Shown: in pieces, positions 53,604-62,401 of the stretch
Layout of the letters: every line of letters starts with the position of its first letter
Position numbering within the stretch: position 1 is the stretch's first letter
Origin: Microcoleus sp. CAWBG506
Lineage (GTDB): Bacteria > Cyanobacteriota > Cyanobacteriia > Cyanobacteriales > Microcoleaceae
Direction: 5' to 3'
DNA: 64,000 bases
Assembly (NCBI GenBank): GCA_020883125.1
Contig: JAHREW010000009.1
Coordinates: 1 to 64,000, forward strand
Program-made: the position numbers and the translations under genes
The notes under the pieces: model-generated
The model's input: the letters and a program-made list of their open reading frames with translations, nothing else
Database searches by the model: none
What the model was told of the DNA's origin: nothing

Positions 53604-55985
53604 ATGCAAATTTACTCAAATTCATCTAAAGTTACGGAGGGCGAAACCCCTCGTCAAGCTGATACATTTTTTTTAAACACCGAAGCAGAAATATATAAAA
53701 CTTTAGTTGCTAATATTCCTGGTGCTATCTACCGTTGTATCTGGGACTTGAGCGACCCCACGGCTGGTAAACGGAGGATGGCTTTTTTGAGCGAGGCGAT
53801 TCAAGAAATATCAGGCTATCCCGCATCGGATTTTGTTAACGATCGCGTCCGTGATTTTGCTAGCATTATTCATCCTCAAGACCGCAAGAATGTGGAATTT
53901 TTGCTGAGGGAAAGTGTGGCATCTAAAACTCCCTACATCCTGGAATACCGGATTGTCAGAAATGACGGCGGTATTAGCTGGGTTTATGAAAAAGGCAAAC
54001 CTGTTTATTACCAAGTAAAAGAGGCTAATTTAGCATCTAATTCCCAGAAAATACCAAGGGAATTAGATTTAAAAGCAGAAACAGAAAATGGTAAAATTGC
54101 AGAGTTGAAAGCACCAGAAAAATTTCTGGATTCCTTAGTCTCCTACCCTTCCCAAATCCCTAATCCGCAGTTGGGAGTGGTTTATTTAGACGGGGTAATT
54201 GTGGACATTACCGATCGCAGACACACAGAAGAAATACTCAGGGAGAGGGAGAGTTATTACCGCTGCATTGTGGAGACTGCTTCCGAGGGCGTTTGGATGT
54301 TTGACTCAGAAAGCAAAACGACTTTTGCTAATTCTCGGATGGCCGAAATGCTAGGGTATACAGTGGAGGAAATGCAGGGGCGATCGCTCTTTGAATTTAT
54401 TGAGGAGAACACTAAGGAAATTGCCAATATTTACGTGCAGCGACGACGCCAAGGTATCCGGGAACGCCACGATTTTCAGTTTACTCGCAGAGATGGCTCT
54501 CACTTGTGGGCGATCGTCTCTGCGACACCGATGTTTGATGTCAACGGCGAATTTTCTGGGGTTTTGCGGATGATTACTGATATTAGCGATCGCAAACAAG
54601 CCGAAGCGGAATTGCGTCAAACCCTCCAAGAGCTAGAATTTGAAAAATTTGCCTTGGATCAATCTGCGATCGTCTCGAATACCGACGAGTTCGGCGCTAT
54701 TACTTATGTCAACGACCAATTTTGCGAACTCTTTAAATACCATCGAGAAGAACTGATTGGCAAAACTCACCGACTGGTCAATTCTAGCTATCATTCTGCC
54801 GATTTTTTCAAGCAGCTTTGGTCAACCATTCGCCAGGGCAATATTTGGCGGGGAGAAATGAAAAATCTAGCTAAAAATGGCACATATTTTTGGTTAGATA
54901 CTACCATTGTACCTTGTTTAAACGCCAAAGGAGAACCCCATCAATATGTAGCAATTCGCAAAAATATTACTGCTCGAAAAAAAGCCGAAGAAGCTGTGCG
55001 ACTTTCCGAAAGTGAATTGAGGACTAAAAATCAAGAACTGGCCAAGGCTCTGCGGGATGTGCAGCAAACTCAAAGCCTGATGGTGCAAAATGAAAAAATG
55101 GTCAGCTTGGGGCAATTGGTAGCCGGAGTAGCTCACGAAATTAACAATCCAGTCAGCTTTATTTACGGCAATGTCATGCACGCTGACGATTACTTTCAAG
55201 ACTTGTTGAAAATGCTGCTACTTTATCAGAAAGAATACCCGGAACCCACCGAAGCAATTCGAGAAGAGATAGATGATATCGATTTAAATTTTCTGCTTCA
55301 AGATTTGCCAAAGCTCTTAAATTCCATGAAAATGGGCTCTGAGCGAATTCGCCAAATTGTGCTCTCGCTGAAAAATTTTTCACGGTTGGATGAAGCAGGA
55401 CAAAAGCACGTAGATATTCATGAAGGCATTGATAGCAGTTTGTTGATTTTGCAGCACAGGCTGAAAGAAACGCCGGGACATCCTAAAATTTCATTAGTCA
55501 AAGAATACGGGGATTTGCCTTGCGTACAGTGTTATGCGGGGCAATTGAATCAGGTATTTATGAATATTATTGGCAATGCCATTGATGCTTTGGAAGAAGC
55601 TATGGAAACTGGGCAGTGGGCTGAGGATGTGAATTCGTTTATTGATTGTTGTCCAACGCCCACCCTGCGGATTTGTACGGAAGTAAAGTATGAACCGGAC
55701 GTGTTGATGGAGAGAAACAATGTTGTTTGTGATGCTTCCAGCCGCAATCCGACTCATATTGTAATTCGGATTGCTGACAACGGGCCAGGAATTCCAGCAG
55801 AAGTTCACCAAAGGCTGTTCGACCCTTTTTTCACGACAAAAGCACCGGGAAAAGGGACTGGTTTGGGGCTGTCGATTAGTTATCAAATTGTGGTGGAAAA
55901 GCACGGCGGACAGTTGCATTGCTATTCAGCGCCCGGTCAAGGAACCGAATTTGCGATCGAGATTCCTATCGTTAGCACTCATTAG
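53604..55985 (+). CDS. Triple-PAS histidine kinase
   Basis: Soluble histidine kinase of 793 aa. PAS1 (about 30-210, with a long insert after the PAC part) starts LVANIPGAIYRCIWD; PAS2 (about 216-335) starts IVETASEGVWMFD; PAS3 (about 347-460) is DQSAIVSNTDEFGAITYVN. H-box GVAHEINNP with His511, N-box NQVFMNIIGNAIDAL, G1 DNGPGIP, G2 GKGTGLGLS. From PAS3 onward it is strikingly like the XRE-PAS kinase at 564-2393, including GKTHRLVNSSYH and the HisKA insert, so one arose from the other or from a shared parent. No membrane segment; it may sense redox, light or ligand through PAS. No response regulator next to it. Confidence 0.92.
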   Translation: MQIYSNSSKVTEGETPRQADTFFLNTEAEIYKTLVANIPGAIYRCIWDLSDPTAGKRRMAFLSEAIQEISGYPASDFVNDRVRDFASIIHPQDRKNVEFLLRESVASKTPYILEYRIVRNDGGISWVYEKGKPVYYQVKEANLASNSQKIPRELDLKAETENGKIAELKAPEKFLDSLVSYPSQIPNPQLGVVYLDGVIVDITDRRHTEEILRERESYYRCIVETASEGVWMFDSESKTTFANSRMAEMLGYTVEEMQGRSLFEFIEENTKEIANIYVQRRRQGIRERHDFQFTRRDGSHLWAIVSATPMFDVNGEFSGVLRMITDISDRKQAEAELRQTLQELEFEKFALDQSAIVSNTDEFGAITYVNDQFCELFKYHREELIGKTHRLVNSSYHSADFFKQLWSTIRQGNIWRGEMKNLAKNGTYFWLDTTIVPCLNAKGEPHQYVAIRKNITARKKAEEAVRLSESELRTKNQELAKALRDVQQTQSLMVQNEKMVSLGQLVAGVAHEINNPVSFIYGNVMHADDYFQDLLKMLLLYQKEYPEPTEAIREEIDDIDLNFLLQDLPKLLNSMKMGSERIRQIVLSLKNFSRLDEAGQKHVDIHEGIDSSLLILQHRLKETPGHPKISLVKEYGDLPCVQCYAGQLNQVFMNIIGNAIDALEEAMETGQWAEDVNSFIDCCPTPTLRICTEVKYEPDVLMERNNVVCDASSRNPTHIVIRIADNGPGIPAEVHQRLFDPFFTTKAPGKGTGLGLSISYQIVVEKHGGQLHCYSAPGQGTEFAIEIPIVSTH

Positions 55986-56035
55986 TCAGTTAACCAATTC
56001 CTAATGGGTGGATCTCAATGAGTGCAAATATATTC

Positions 56036-56109
56036 GTAGGGGCGAAGCATGACCGCTGTAAATCTTTGGTGATCGCTAATAAATTGTCTGCGGTCATGCT
56101 TCGCCTATG
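56036..56109. repeat. REP palindrome GGGGCGAAGCATGACCGC
   Basis: TAGGGGCGAAGCATGACCGC at the left and GCGGTCATGCTTCGCCTATG at the right form an inverted repeat around a 33-base loop. Confidence 0.85.
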
Positions 56110-56160
56110 CAGAATCGGGATGATCCCTTCCCAATTCCCCATTACCCCTTACCAATTTCT

Positions 56161-56586
56161 ATGAAATATAATGTAATTTACGACGGCAATTGCAATCTCT
56201 GCGTCAGCTTAGTGCAGCTACTGGAAAACTTAGATCGAGGTCAGATATTTGAGTATATTCCTATGCAAGATTTACAGGAATTAGAGCATTTTGGGATAAC
56301 TTCTACTGACTGCGAAATGGGGATGATTTTGATAGATAGTGACACACCTCAACGGCGTTGGCAAGGTAGCGATGCGGCGGCGGAAATCGGGCGAATATTA
56401 CCCGGATGTGAGGTGTTTGTGGCTGCTTACCGTGCCATTCCGGGGATGAAGTGGATGGGCGATCGCGTTTACGAACAAGTGCGGGATAATCGCTATACTT
56501 TATTTGGCAAGCGTTCTACCACTTACAAATCAGTTTATGCTATTGGCTGTCGGGCGATCGACAATTGCGATAATAGCAAGGACTAA
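56161..56586 (+). CDS. DCC-family thiol-disulfide oxidoreductase-like protein (DUF393)
   Basis: Protein of 141 aa. MKYNVIYDGNCNLCVSLVQ has the DGxCxxC signature (Asp8, Cys11, Cys14) of the DCC/DUF393 family, which has a thioredoxin-like fold. Further motifs: QRRWQGSDAAAEIGRIL, AYRAIPGMKWMGDRVY and a C-terminal YGLFGKR-like part (TLFGKR). The start at 56161 is chosen because the 18 codons upstream are proline-rich and repeat-like. The last residues (NCDNSKD and the stop) are encoded by the start of a palindromic repeat at 56569. The physiological partner is unknown; members are widely distributed in cyanobacteria. Confidence 0.85.
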   Translation: MKYNVIYDGNCNLCVSLVQLLENLDRGQIFEYIPMQDLQELEHFGITSTDCEMGMILIDSDTPQRRWQGSDAAAEIGRILPGCEVFVAAYRAIPGMKWMGDRVYEQVRDNRYTLFGKRSTTYKSVYAIGCRAIDNCDNSKD

Positions 56587-56660
56587 AATCCTTGCTACTA
56601 ACCTGTTCGTAGTCAGGACTTTAGTCCTAAAAAACCAGGTTTGTAGTCAGGAATTTAGTC
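56569..56660. repeat. Tandem GTAGTCAGGACTTTAGTCCT palindromes
   Basis: TAGCAAGGACTAAAATCCTTGCTA (24 bp perfect-like palindrome, in parts) at 56574 followed by AGTCAGGACTTTAGTCCT and AGTCAGGAATTTAGTCCT. It overlaps the last codons of the DCC gene. Confidence 0.85.
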
Positions 56661-56661
56661 C

Positions 56662-57087
56662 TCAAAAAGATGGATTAAAGAGATTAAATATCTCCTGGCA
56701 AAAATGTTTGAGTTTTTGCGCCGACTCCGCAGCAGGTTCGGTTTGGCCAAGAAAACTCCAATTTTCCACAGTAGAAAAACGCCACTGCTGACCAGTATGA
56801 TCGTAGCCGGCTGCTTCAACTCCGATCGCCCGCCGAGATCCTTCTACCGGATCTTGGTAAAATCGGATTTGAATCAGGATGCTGCGACTTTGTAACAAGC
56901 GGCTTCTACCTGGAAAATGAAAGCCAATGTCGATCGAATCTGGATCGACAAGTTCTCTAGTATCTGCGTCATTCATCCAAGGTTTCAAATCGACTTTCAC
57001 ATCCGGGAATTCCGATTTGAATAAATTAACAACCGCAGCAATTTTGCTCGTAAGTTCAATATTTTTAGCTTGTTCCGCAGCGTTCAC
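56662..57087 (-). CDS. Hypothetical cyanobacterial protein
   Basis: Soluble protein of 141 aa. It has helix-rich N-terminus (AAEQAKNIELTSKIAAVVNLF), a central beta part DSIDIGFHFPGRSRLLQSRSI and ILIQIRFYQDP, and a C-terminal helix SAQKLKHFCQEIFNLFNP. The central block LIQIRFYQD...IGVEAAGYDHTGQQWRFSTVENW looks like a compact alpha-beta domain. I do not recognise a family; similar proteins seem to be common in filamentous cyanobacteria. It is convergent with the DCC gene and its 3' end abuts the REP cluster. Confidence 0.68.
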   Translation of the reverse strand: MNAAEQAKNIELTSKIAAVVNLFKSEFPDVKVDLKPWMNDADTRELVDPDSIDIGFHFPGRSRLLQSRSILIQIRFYQDPVEGSRRAIGVEAAGYDHTGQQWRFSTVENWSFLGQTEPAAESAQKLKHFCQEIFNLFNPSF

Positions 57088-57239
57088 TGGCTAAACTCCT
57101 ACCAAATACACTTATTACATTTAGCTAATAATGTAACCGTATACTGCCGAATATAAACTGCCAACAGCGGACTATTTAAGAGATAATTAGACATTGACAA
57201 ATTTTAAAATTTGTGTTACGTCGTTTTTAGCCGAGTCTC

Positions 57240-57325
57240 GATCCCCCTAAATCCCGCTTTTTAAGGGGGACGAAAGAGAATGCTCTTGTCCCCCCCCTCC
57301 CACCAGGGGGGTTAGGGGGGATCTC
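57240..57325. repeat. GATCCCCCTAAATCCC palindrome
   Basis: Member of the family at 22634, 22743 and 36654: GATCCCCCTAAATCCCGC on the left, GGGGGGTTAGGGGGGATC on the right, with GAGAATGCTCTTGTCC between. Confidence 0.88.
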
Positions 57326-57356
57326 CGGGTTGAAAAACACGCCGAGTCCCATAATC

Positions 57357-57576
57357 TTAATCCAGCGGTAGGGCGATCGCAAATTCCGTCCCTTTTCCCA
57401 ATACCGAATCACAAGTCAGTTTCCCACCGTGAGTTTCTTCAACTATTTGACGACTGATAGATCAACCCAACCCAGTCCCTTTACCAACTCCTTTGGTAGT
57501 GAATAAATGGTCAAAAATCCGCGATACAACTTCGTCAGAAATACCCTTACCATTATCTATAATTTTAATCACAACA
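57357..57576 (-). pseudogene. Relic of a histidine-kinase HATPase domain
   Basis: Minus-strand translation reads [17 protein letters not shown], then [17 protein letters not shown], a TGA stop, SISRQIVEETHGGKL and FAIALPLD with a TAA at 57357-57359. These are the G1 and G2 boxes of a histidine kinase (DNGKGI, GKGTGLG). The in-frame TGA where Leu is expected and the loss of everything upstream show a broken gene. Confidence 0.82.
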
Positions 57577-57602
57577 GTTGGATTTTAATCATCAATCAAC
57601 GA

Positions 57603-58035
57603 TTAAATTTTCGGTCTAATAGATTCCGAATATAGCAATCCTAAATCAGTTGCAAATAATTCACATCTTATCAACCATTCAGATTTTTCTAAATCCTGAT
57701 TAACCAGGCCAAGATATTCTCGCATTTCTGCGTATTTATGATAACTTGCCCCATCCCAAAATATTAAAATTATAGCGCCTTTATTTAGATTTTGGAGGTG
57801 TTTTACAAACAAAACTGTGTTTTATGAATTTCCGGCTCCCTATTCTTGCACAAAAAATTGTTTTGTTTGATAATTAAGAGCGCCAAAATATGTTTGTCTT
57901 TCTTTTTGATTTGTCATGGGTACTTCTACTCTTATCTTAGTCTTTCCCCAAATATATCCACAGACATCTCCCCAAAGTAGATGACATTCATCGATCATAT
58001 ATACCACAAGTCTTCCAGCTTCTATCTCTTCTCTG
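57603..58035 (-). pseudogene. Relic of an IS630-type transposase
   Basis: Minus-strand pieces read [41 protein letters not shown] and, in a later segment, GAIILIFWDGASYHK with LGLVNQDLEKSEWLI. This is the DDE core of IS630-family transposases (DE, WDGAxxHK, then the missing last acidic residue region). A TAG stop follows FFVQE and the 5' part and terminal repeats are absent. It lies directly beside the kinase relic and the glutathione-transferase-like gene. Confidence 0.82.
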
Positions 58036-58125
58036 TTTTATTCTAATTTGGCTTTTGGGCGATCGCGACTGAGAAAAGCTATACATTTAGTCTATATTTC
58101 TACCATCATCAGCACTAATTTACCC

Positions 58126-59337
58126 ATGACACCAACCGCTACGATCGCCACTCCCCTAACCTGGACACAACTAGAAGCCCTCACCGACTTTCAAGTCGAT
58201 CGCACCAACGGCCCCACCAACGCCCAATCCCGCTTGCGCCTCTTCGGACACCCCGAATCTGATGTGAGAGTCACCCTATACCGTGACAACCATGCTTGGT
58301 GTCCCTATTGCCAAAAAATCTGGCTGTGGCTGGAAGAAAAACAAATCCCCTATCGCATTGACAAAGTTACCATGTTCTGCTATGGGGAAAAAGAACTTTG
58401 GTACAAGCGTAAAGTGCCGTCGGGAATGCTACCGGCGATCGAGCTAGACGGCCGCATCATCACCGAAAGCGATGACATCTTAATCGCCCTCGAACGAGTC
58501 TTCGGCCCCTTGAGTTTAGGCATGGAACACCCCCAAGTCCTTCCCCTGCGACAGCTAGAGCGAATGCTATTCAGGGCCTGGTGCACTTGGCTGTGCCGCG
58601 TCAGTACAGGCGGAGCAGATCAGCGCAACCGCAACCAATTCACCAGCGTTGTCACCCAAGTCGAAGCAGCACTATCGCGCACTCCCGGCCCTTATTTCCT
58701 GGATGAATTTGGCACTGCGGATGTAATTTTTACGCCCTACGTCGAACGGATGAATGCCAGTCTTTACTACTACAAAGGCTACTCGCTGCGGGAAGAAAAC
58801 CCGCGCTTTGCTGACTGGTTTGCGGCGATGGAAACCCGCCCTACCTATCGCGGTACTCAGAGCGACTTCCACACCCACGTCCATGATTTACCGCCTCAGA
58901 TGGGCGGCTGCTGGGAAAACGGCGAACCCCAGATGCTACTCAACAAAGCCCGCGTGGATAACGGCCCTTGGGCTGGATTACCAGATGTGATGTACCCAGA
59001 ACCGCAAACATCCCGCGCTGAAGCACTCCACCGCGTTATCAAGCATCGCCAAAACATCGTTCGAGTCAATCCTGCTGATGACAATTTATTCGATGAAGCC
59101 CTGCGCTGTGCTCTAACTTTGATGATGACTAGGGAAGTTTGTACTCCACCCCCTGGCTCTGATGCGGCTTTGCGGTATTTGCGCGATCGGGTAAATGTGC
59201 CCAGAGATATGTCTATTTACGCAGCCAAGCGCTTGAGGGAAGCTTTGGAGGAAACGGCGGCTTTAGCGGGTGACGCCCAAGGTACTCCGATTCTCGCGAA
59301 GAATCGGCGAGATCAAGATCCGGCTAATTTTGTGTAG
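58126..59337 (+). CDS. Large glutathione S-transferase-like protein
   Basis: Protein of 403 aa, longer than normal GSTs (about 200-220). The N-terminal thioredoxin fold carries [11 protein letters not shown] with Cys59-Pro-Tyr-Cys62, as in glutaredoxin-like GSTs; ALPAIELDG-like segment is [19 protein letters not shown] with the ESD motif that binds glutathione. The helical GST C-terminal part contains [17 protein letters not shown]. From about 250 on there is an extra helical domain ([37 protein letters not shown]) that I cannot assign. Start at [10 protein letters not shown] because the 26 codons before it run into IS630 relic sequence. The reaction is not known. Confidence 0.85.
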   Translation: MTPTATIATPLTWTQLEALTDFQVDRTNGPTNAQSRLRLFGHPESDVRVTLYRDNHAWCPYCQKIWLWLEEKQIPYRIDKVTMFCYGEKELWYKRKVPSGMLPAIELDGRIITESDDILIALERVFGPLSLGMEHPQVLPLRQLERMLFRAWCTWLCRVSTGGADQRNRNQFTSVVTQVEAALSRTPGPYFLDEFGTADVIFTPYVERMNASLYYYKGYSLREENPRFADWFAAMETRPTYRGTQSDFHTHVHDLPPQMGGCWENGEPQMLLNKARVDNGPWAGLPDVMYPEPQTSRAEALHRVIKHRQNIVRVNPADDNLFDEALRCALTLMMTREVCTPPPGSDAALRYLRDRVNVPRDMSIYAAKRLREALEETAALAGDAQGTPILAKNRRDQDPANFV

Positions 59338-59448
59338 GGGGCGATCGGAATCAGACAAAATCGGCGTTGCTGCTGCTCTACTTCATCAGCTTGCTATGTG
59401 CTCGATCGATGTGCTACCATTGGTAGTATTAAAAGTGGCATAAATAAT

Positions 59449-59679
59449 ATGAAAGTATCTATCTCTTTGCCAGATGAGCTAGTGCGTTACATTGACGATC
59501 GTGTAGAAAATCGCAGTCGCCTAGTTGAGGTTTTATTGCAAGCATGGCGCAAACAACAAGAACAGCAGGCAATGGTAGAAGCCTGTTTATTGCTGGATGA
59601 ACTAAGTGATGAATTAACCGATGAGGAAGAAGCATGGCAGCAAGCAGCGATTACCGACTGGGAAGCATCTGGCTTGTAA
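59449..59679 (+). CDS. mazE: MazE-like antitoxin (ribbon-helix-helix)
   Basis: Antitoxin of 76 aa. MKVSISLPDELVRYIDDRVENRSRLVEVLLQAW fits a ribbon-helix-helix domain that binds DNA and represses the operon. The acidic C-terminus (LLLDELSDELTDEEEAWQQ) is the toxin-binding part. ATG at 59449 is preferred because RHH antitoxins start right at the strand MKVSISLP. It overlaps the toxin gene by 46 bp. Confidence 0.86.
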   Translation: MKVSISLPDELVRYIDDRVENRSRLVEVLLQAWRKQQEQQAMVEACLLLDELSDELTDEEEAWQQAAITDWEASGL

Positions 59680-59888
59680 CTTTCGATCCGTCAGTTGGTA
59701 CAGAAATCCGCAAGACTCGACCAGCGGTAATTATTTCAGGAACTGCTTTTAATCAACGCAGTAAAGTCACAGTTGTGCCCATCACTTCTGCTGTTCCAGT
59801 TGATGTGATTGTTAATCGGGTTCTGTTTGAAGAGGAACATACTGAGCTGGTGGAGTTGGCGATCACACCGGAAGATGAGGATAAATAA
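59634..59888 (+). CDS. mazF: MazF/PemK-like toxin, short C-terminus
   Basis: Endoribonuclease-like protein of 84 aa, where the family is usually about 105-115. The N-terminal part is good: YRLGSIWLVTFDPSVGTEIRKTRPAVIISGTAFN and TVVPITSAVP (in pieces), the MazF fold core. After that it lacks the DQVRAVDKxRL region that ends the family and instead ends FEEEHTELVELAITPEDEDK. So it is either truncated and inactive or a diverged form. It overlaps the antitoxin by 46 bp, which fits a coupled TA pair. Confidence 0.75.
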   Translation: MAASSDYRLGSIWLVTFDPSVGTEIRKTRPAVIISGTAFNQRSKVTVVPITSAVPVDVIVNRVLFEEEHTELVELAITPEDEDK

Positions 59889-60029
59889 CCATTCCTGCGT
59901 CCCAGTAGCGCTCCTGCGGATTTGATGAACAGACAGGGGGAGGGTTATTTTAGAATGGGAAAATATGGATTTCGATGAGCGAATTTAGGCTGAATCTCTA
60001 TAGATAAAGTCTAAACGGAAGGGTTTGAT

Positions 60030-60407
60030 GTGTTTCGCAATTTGGAGTTTAACCCCGAACAGGTGACGGACTATATTCGCCGTTGGTTTGCCCAGATGAG
60101 GGATGCGGCGACGGGGGAGAGTTTAGAGGCGGCGTTAGCACAGTCGGAAAATTCCCGTCTCAAGGAGTTGATTCAGAATCCCTTGCGGTTGTGGATGTTG
60201 TGTCAAATTTGGCAGACGGGGGGCGGTTTACCGGAAACGCAGGCGGGGTTATAGGCGCAGTTTGTGGATTGGGTGTATGACTGGAAGGCGGATGAGGAGA
60301 TTTTAGAGCAACGGGAGGCAATTGATAAAGCTTTGGCGCAGTTGGCATTGGCGGCGATGGAACAGAATGTAAGCGGCATATTAGTGTCCGGTACATCCGA
60401 TTGTTAG
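60030..60407 (+). pseudogene. Relic of a NACHT/STAND NTPase
   Basis: The reading frame FRNLEFNPEQVTDYIRRWFA, EALEAALAQ-like segment, then LKELIQNPLRLWMLCQIWQ and, after a TAG stop at 60252-60254, AQFVDWVYDWKADEEILEQR. This is the region after the ATPase core of cyanobacterial NACHT proteins (NPLRLxMLCxIW, then a YxxFVDWVY helix). A Tyr codon has become TAG, and the Walker motifs are gone, so it is a remnant of a defence-type NTPase gene. Confidence 0.8.
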
Positions 60408-60415
60408 ATGAGTAA

Positions 60416-61603
60416 CTAGAAAAGCATTAAGTTTTCGTTATCATCCTTTTCCTTCATATACTGCTGGTAAAGCGTCGGCAAGTTTTCAACTTCTTGATCG
60501 GAAAGACCATAGCTTTTCCAATACTTTCTTGCTTCTTCATGCAAGGTTTTATGACCAATATCCATCTGTCTTTGATATCTTTTCAAGCAATCTTTAATGG
60601 CATCCTTCAATGCTCCATCCTTGTCACGATCCCATATTGGGCAAAACACACCAATCCTGCGCTCGCTCGGATCTTCATAAAAACGCCCATATATTGATTG
60701 AATGTGTAAATGGAACTCCGGGTTGGATTGCTGGAATGATCCAATGTACCGCTCAACATTCTTAATCCAGTCATACAAAATCGCATCACCGAGACTATAA
60801 GCGACTACTACGTCACTGCCACCTGGTTCACGAGAAAGTAGGTTTGTCCTACTTTCCCTTGGGCATGGTCGAACAATTGCCATCAATTCAGGAGGTAAGC
60901 CGTGCATCCTGTTACTAGAGAAAATTGCCTCAATCACTCCTCTCTCGGCACGAAAACGATCTCTAGCTGATGGAATTGCATTATTTTTTATATTATTCAG
61001 ATGTCCTTGCGCTCGCTCTGGGGACGATTGAGTTTGATTGTTACTCTGCATCGCCTGTTTACGTCGAGATTGTATCTGTATTTGTTCTTGCTTTTTTACT
61101 TCATTTCGCTTACGGATTTGATCATCATAAAGTTGCTTCAACTCATCTTTGCGAACTTGTCCAACCACAACAATTGTTATGGAATCTAGCCATTCAGGAA
61201 GGGCTCGATCATGATTGCACCATAGTTGCTCAATATAAGCAACTAAACTGTCTCGTTGCTGCTTAGGAATGTCTTGTGGATCTAGCCAGATTTTACTGAC
61301 CTTTTCGCGATCGCTATTATCAACTTCGTACCAAAAATTCATCTCCAACGAACCAGCATCTAATTCTTTTGCCAGATTGGGGTAATCACGCTTGATATTT
61401 GTGATGTGAAACCAAACATTATTTCCAAGTCGTCGATTAGCGGCCCTAAATGTGCGGCTTACAAAGCCGAAGCCCCTTACTGTATCGTATTTCTGAACAT
61501 GACCAAATTCGACTTCCACTATCAACTGTTTCTGAGTCTCAGAAGTAGCCCCTTCAAACGCCGTCTTAATATCTTCATCAACTTGAATCGTAATGCTTGC
61601 CAT
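60416..61603 (-). CDS. Chimeric protein: antitoxin N-terminus plus cold-shock-like domain
   Basis: Protein of 395 aa. The first 27 residues (ASITIQVDEDIKTAFEGATS...QKQL) are identical to those of the antitoxin at 62385-62612. Then a cold-shock-like domain follows: FGHVQKYDTVRGFGFVSRTF with RNP1-like RGFGFVS and RNP2-like VWFHITNI. The centre is a charged Gln/Lys-rich coiled region (YDDQIRKRNEVKKQEQIQIQ). The rest (RDRFRAERGVIEAIF, VVVAYSLGDAILYDWIKNVERYIGSF) has an unknown fold. The start and promoter were brought in by a duplication of 161 bp (61522-61682). Original N-terminus and function are unknown, possibly RNA binding in a conflict system. Confidence 0.72.
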   Translation of the reverse strand: MASITIQVDEDIKTAFEGATSETQKQLIVEVEFGHVQKYDTVRGFGFVSRTFRAANRRLGNNVWFHITNIKRDYPNLAKELDAGSLEMNFWYEVDNSDREKVSKIWLDPQDIPKQQRDSLVAYIEQLWCNHDRALPEWLDSITIVVVGQVRKDELKQLYDDQIRKRNEVKKQEQIQIQSRRKQAMQSNNQTQSSPERAQGHLNNIKNNAIPSARDRFRAERGVIEAIFSSNRMHGLPPELMAIVRPCPRESRTNLLSREPGGSDVVVAYSLGDAILYDWIKNVERYIGSFQQSNPEFHLHIQSIYGRFYEDPSERRIGVFCPIWDRDKDGALKDAIKDCLKRYQRQMDIGHKTLHEEARKYWKSYGLSDQEVENLPTLYQQYMKEKDDNENLMLF

Positions 61604-61682
61604 AGTCCTTATTAATCCTTTGAATATATGCTCTCATTAATTATGGCATAGTGACACCCCAACCCTCAACCTCAAAATCTAC
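61522..61682. repeat. Segmental duplication, copy A
   Basis: Nearly identical to 62531-62691 (offset 1009 bp), covering the upstream region and the first 27 codons of the antitoxin. After 61682 the two copies differ, then a word CAAAATCTACTCTTCACTCC recurs at 61672 and 62741. Confidence 0.93.
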
Positions 61683-61939
61683 TCTTCACTCCTAGACTGG
61701 GAAAAACACCCCATCCTCATTTTCTACGAAGAGGTGAAACCCCAAGGTGTAGGGACACGGCAGTAGGGACACGGCACTGCCGTGTCCCTACTTTTCTCGA
61801 TTCTCTCACTCGCTTCGACGCTACAATCTGCGTTATCACAGACTCATCCCATCCCACCATTCTCACCTTATCACCCCAAGATCCGTACCTGATTCAAACT
61901 ATTATGAATTGGATAAAACACACTATTTTAGAAGCATAA
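61683..61939 (+). pseudogene. Decayed gene fragment interrupted by a palindrome
   Basis: Plus-strand translation in pieces: SSLLDWEKHPILIFYEEVKPQG before, and ICVITDSSHPTILTLSPQDP, YLIQTIMNWIKHTILEA with a TAA at 61937-61939. Between them is a GTAGGGACACGGCAGTAGGG repeat cluster (61758-61793). It resembles the tail of an effector or NTPase gene and may be related to the NACHT relic, but I cannot name it. Confidence 0.5.
61758..61793. repeat. GTAGGGACACGGCA palindrome, partly duplicated
   Basis: GTAGGGACACGGCA followed by the complete GTAGGGACACGGCACTGCCG and TGTCCCTAC: an extra half copy in front of a full palindrome, inserted into a decayed gene. Confidence 0.8.
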
Positions 61940-61984
61940 CCTATAAAGTCAACCCACCCCAACTACCGCGAAATCAACTTACAA

Positions 61985-62401
61985 TTAACTAAACCTATCA
62001 ATAAACATATCTGGAGTAATAATTTCTACTGATTGAAAAGGATTTAATACCAATAAATCCAAATCACCCGTAACAATTACATTGGCATTACCACTAACAG
62101 CCAACTCTAAGAACTTATTATCCTTTTCATCTCGACAAACGGAAATTTTTTCTGTTATAGAGACTAACTCGGACGCGCTGATAAATTTAAGCAAAAATAC
62201 CTGTCTGTCTTCTAAAGAAAGATACTTATTAAACTTTTTCCGATTCAAAACTTGCTCTAATTCATTTAAAGTCGCTTCAGAATATAAAATTATTCCTTGC
62301 TTTTCTGCTAATTCAATCGCCCGAAATGGGACTGAATTTTTAAACAGTAAAGCACTGATTAAAACATTCGTATCTACAACAAATCTATTCTTCATTATCA
62401 T
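61985..62401 (-). CDS. PIN-domain toxin of a VapBC-like pair
   Basis: PIN-domain ribonuclease of 138 aa, like COG1569 putative toxins. Conserved acidic residues: Asp10 (RFVVDTNVLISALLF), Glu47 (SEATLNELEQVL), Asp94 in CRDEKDNKFLELA and Asp113 in VTGDLDLL. The start could be at residue 3 (MKNRF). It overlaps the antitoxin by 17 bp, and both are read on the minus strand. Such toxins cut RNA and are held by the antitoxin. All active-site residues are present, so it is probably functional. Confidence 0.87.
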   Translation of the reverse strand: MIMKNRFVVDTNVLISALLFKNSVPFRAIELAEKQGIILYSEATLNELEQVLNRKKFNKYLSLEDRQVFLLKFISASELVSITEKISVCRDEKDNKFLELAVSGNANVIVTGDLDLLVLNPFQSVEIITPDMFIDRFS

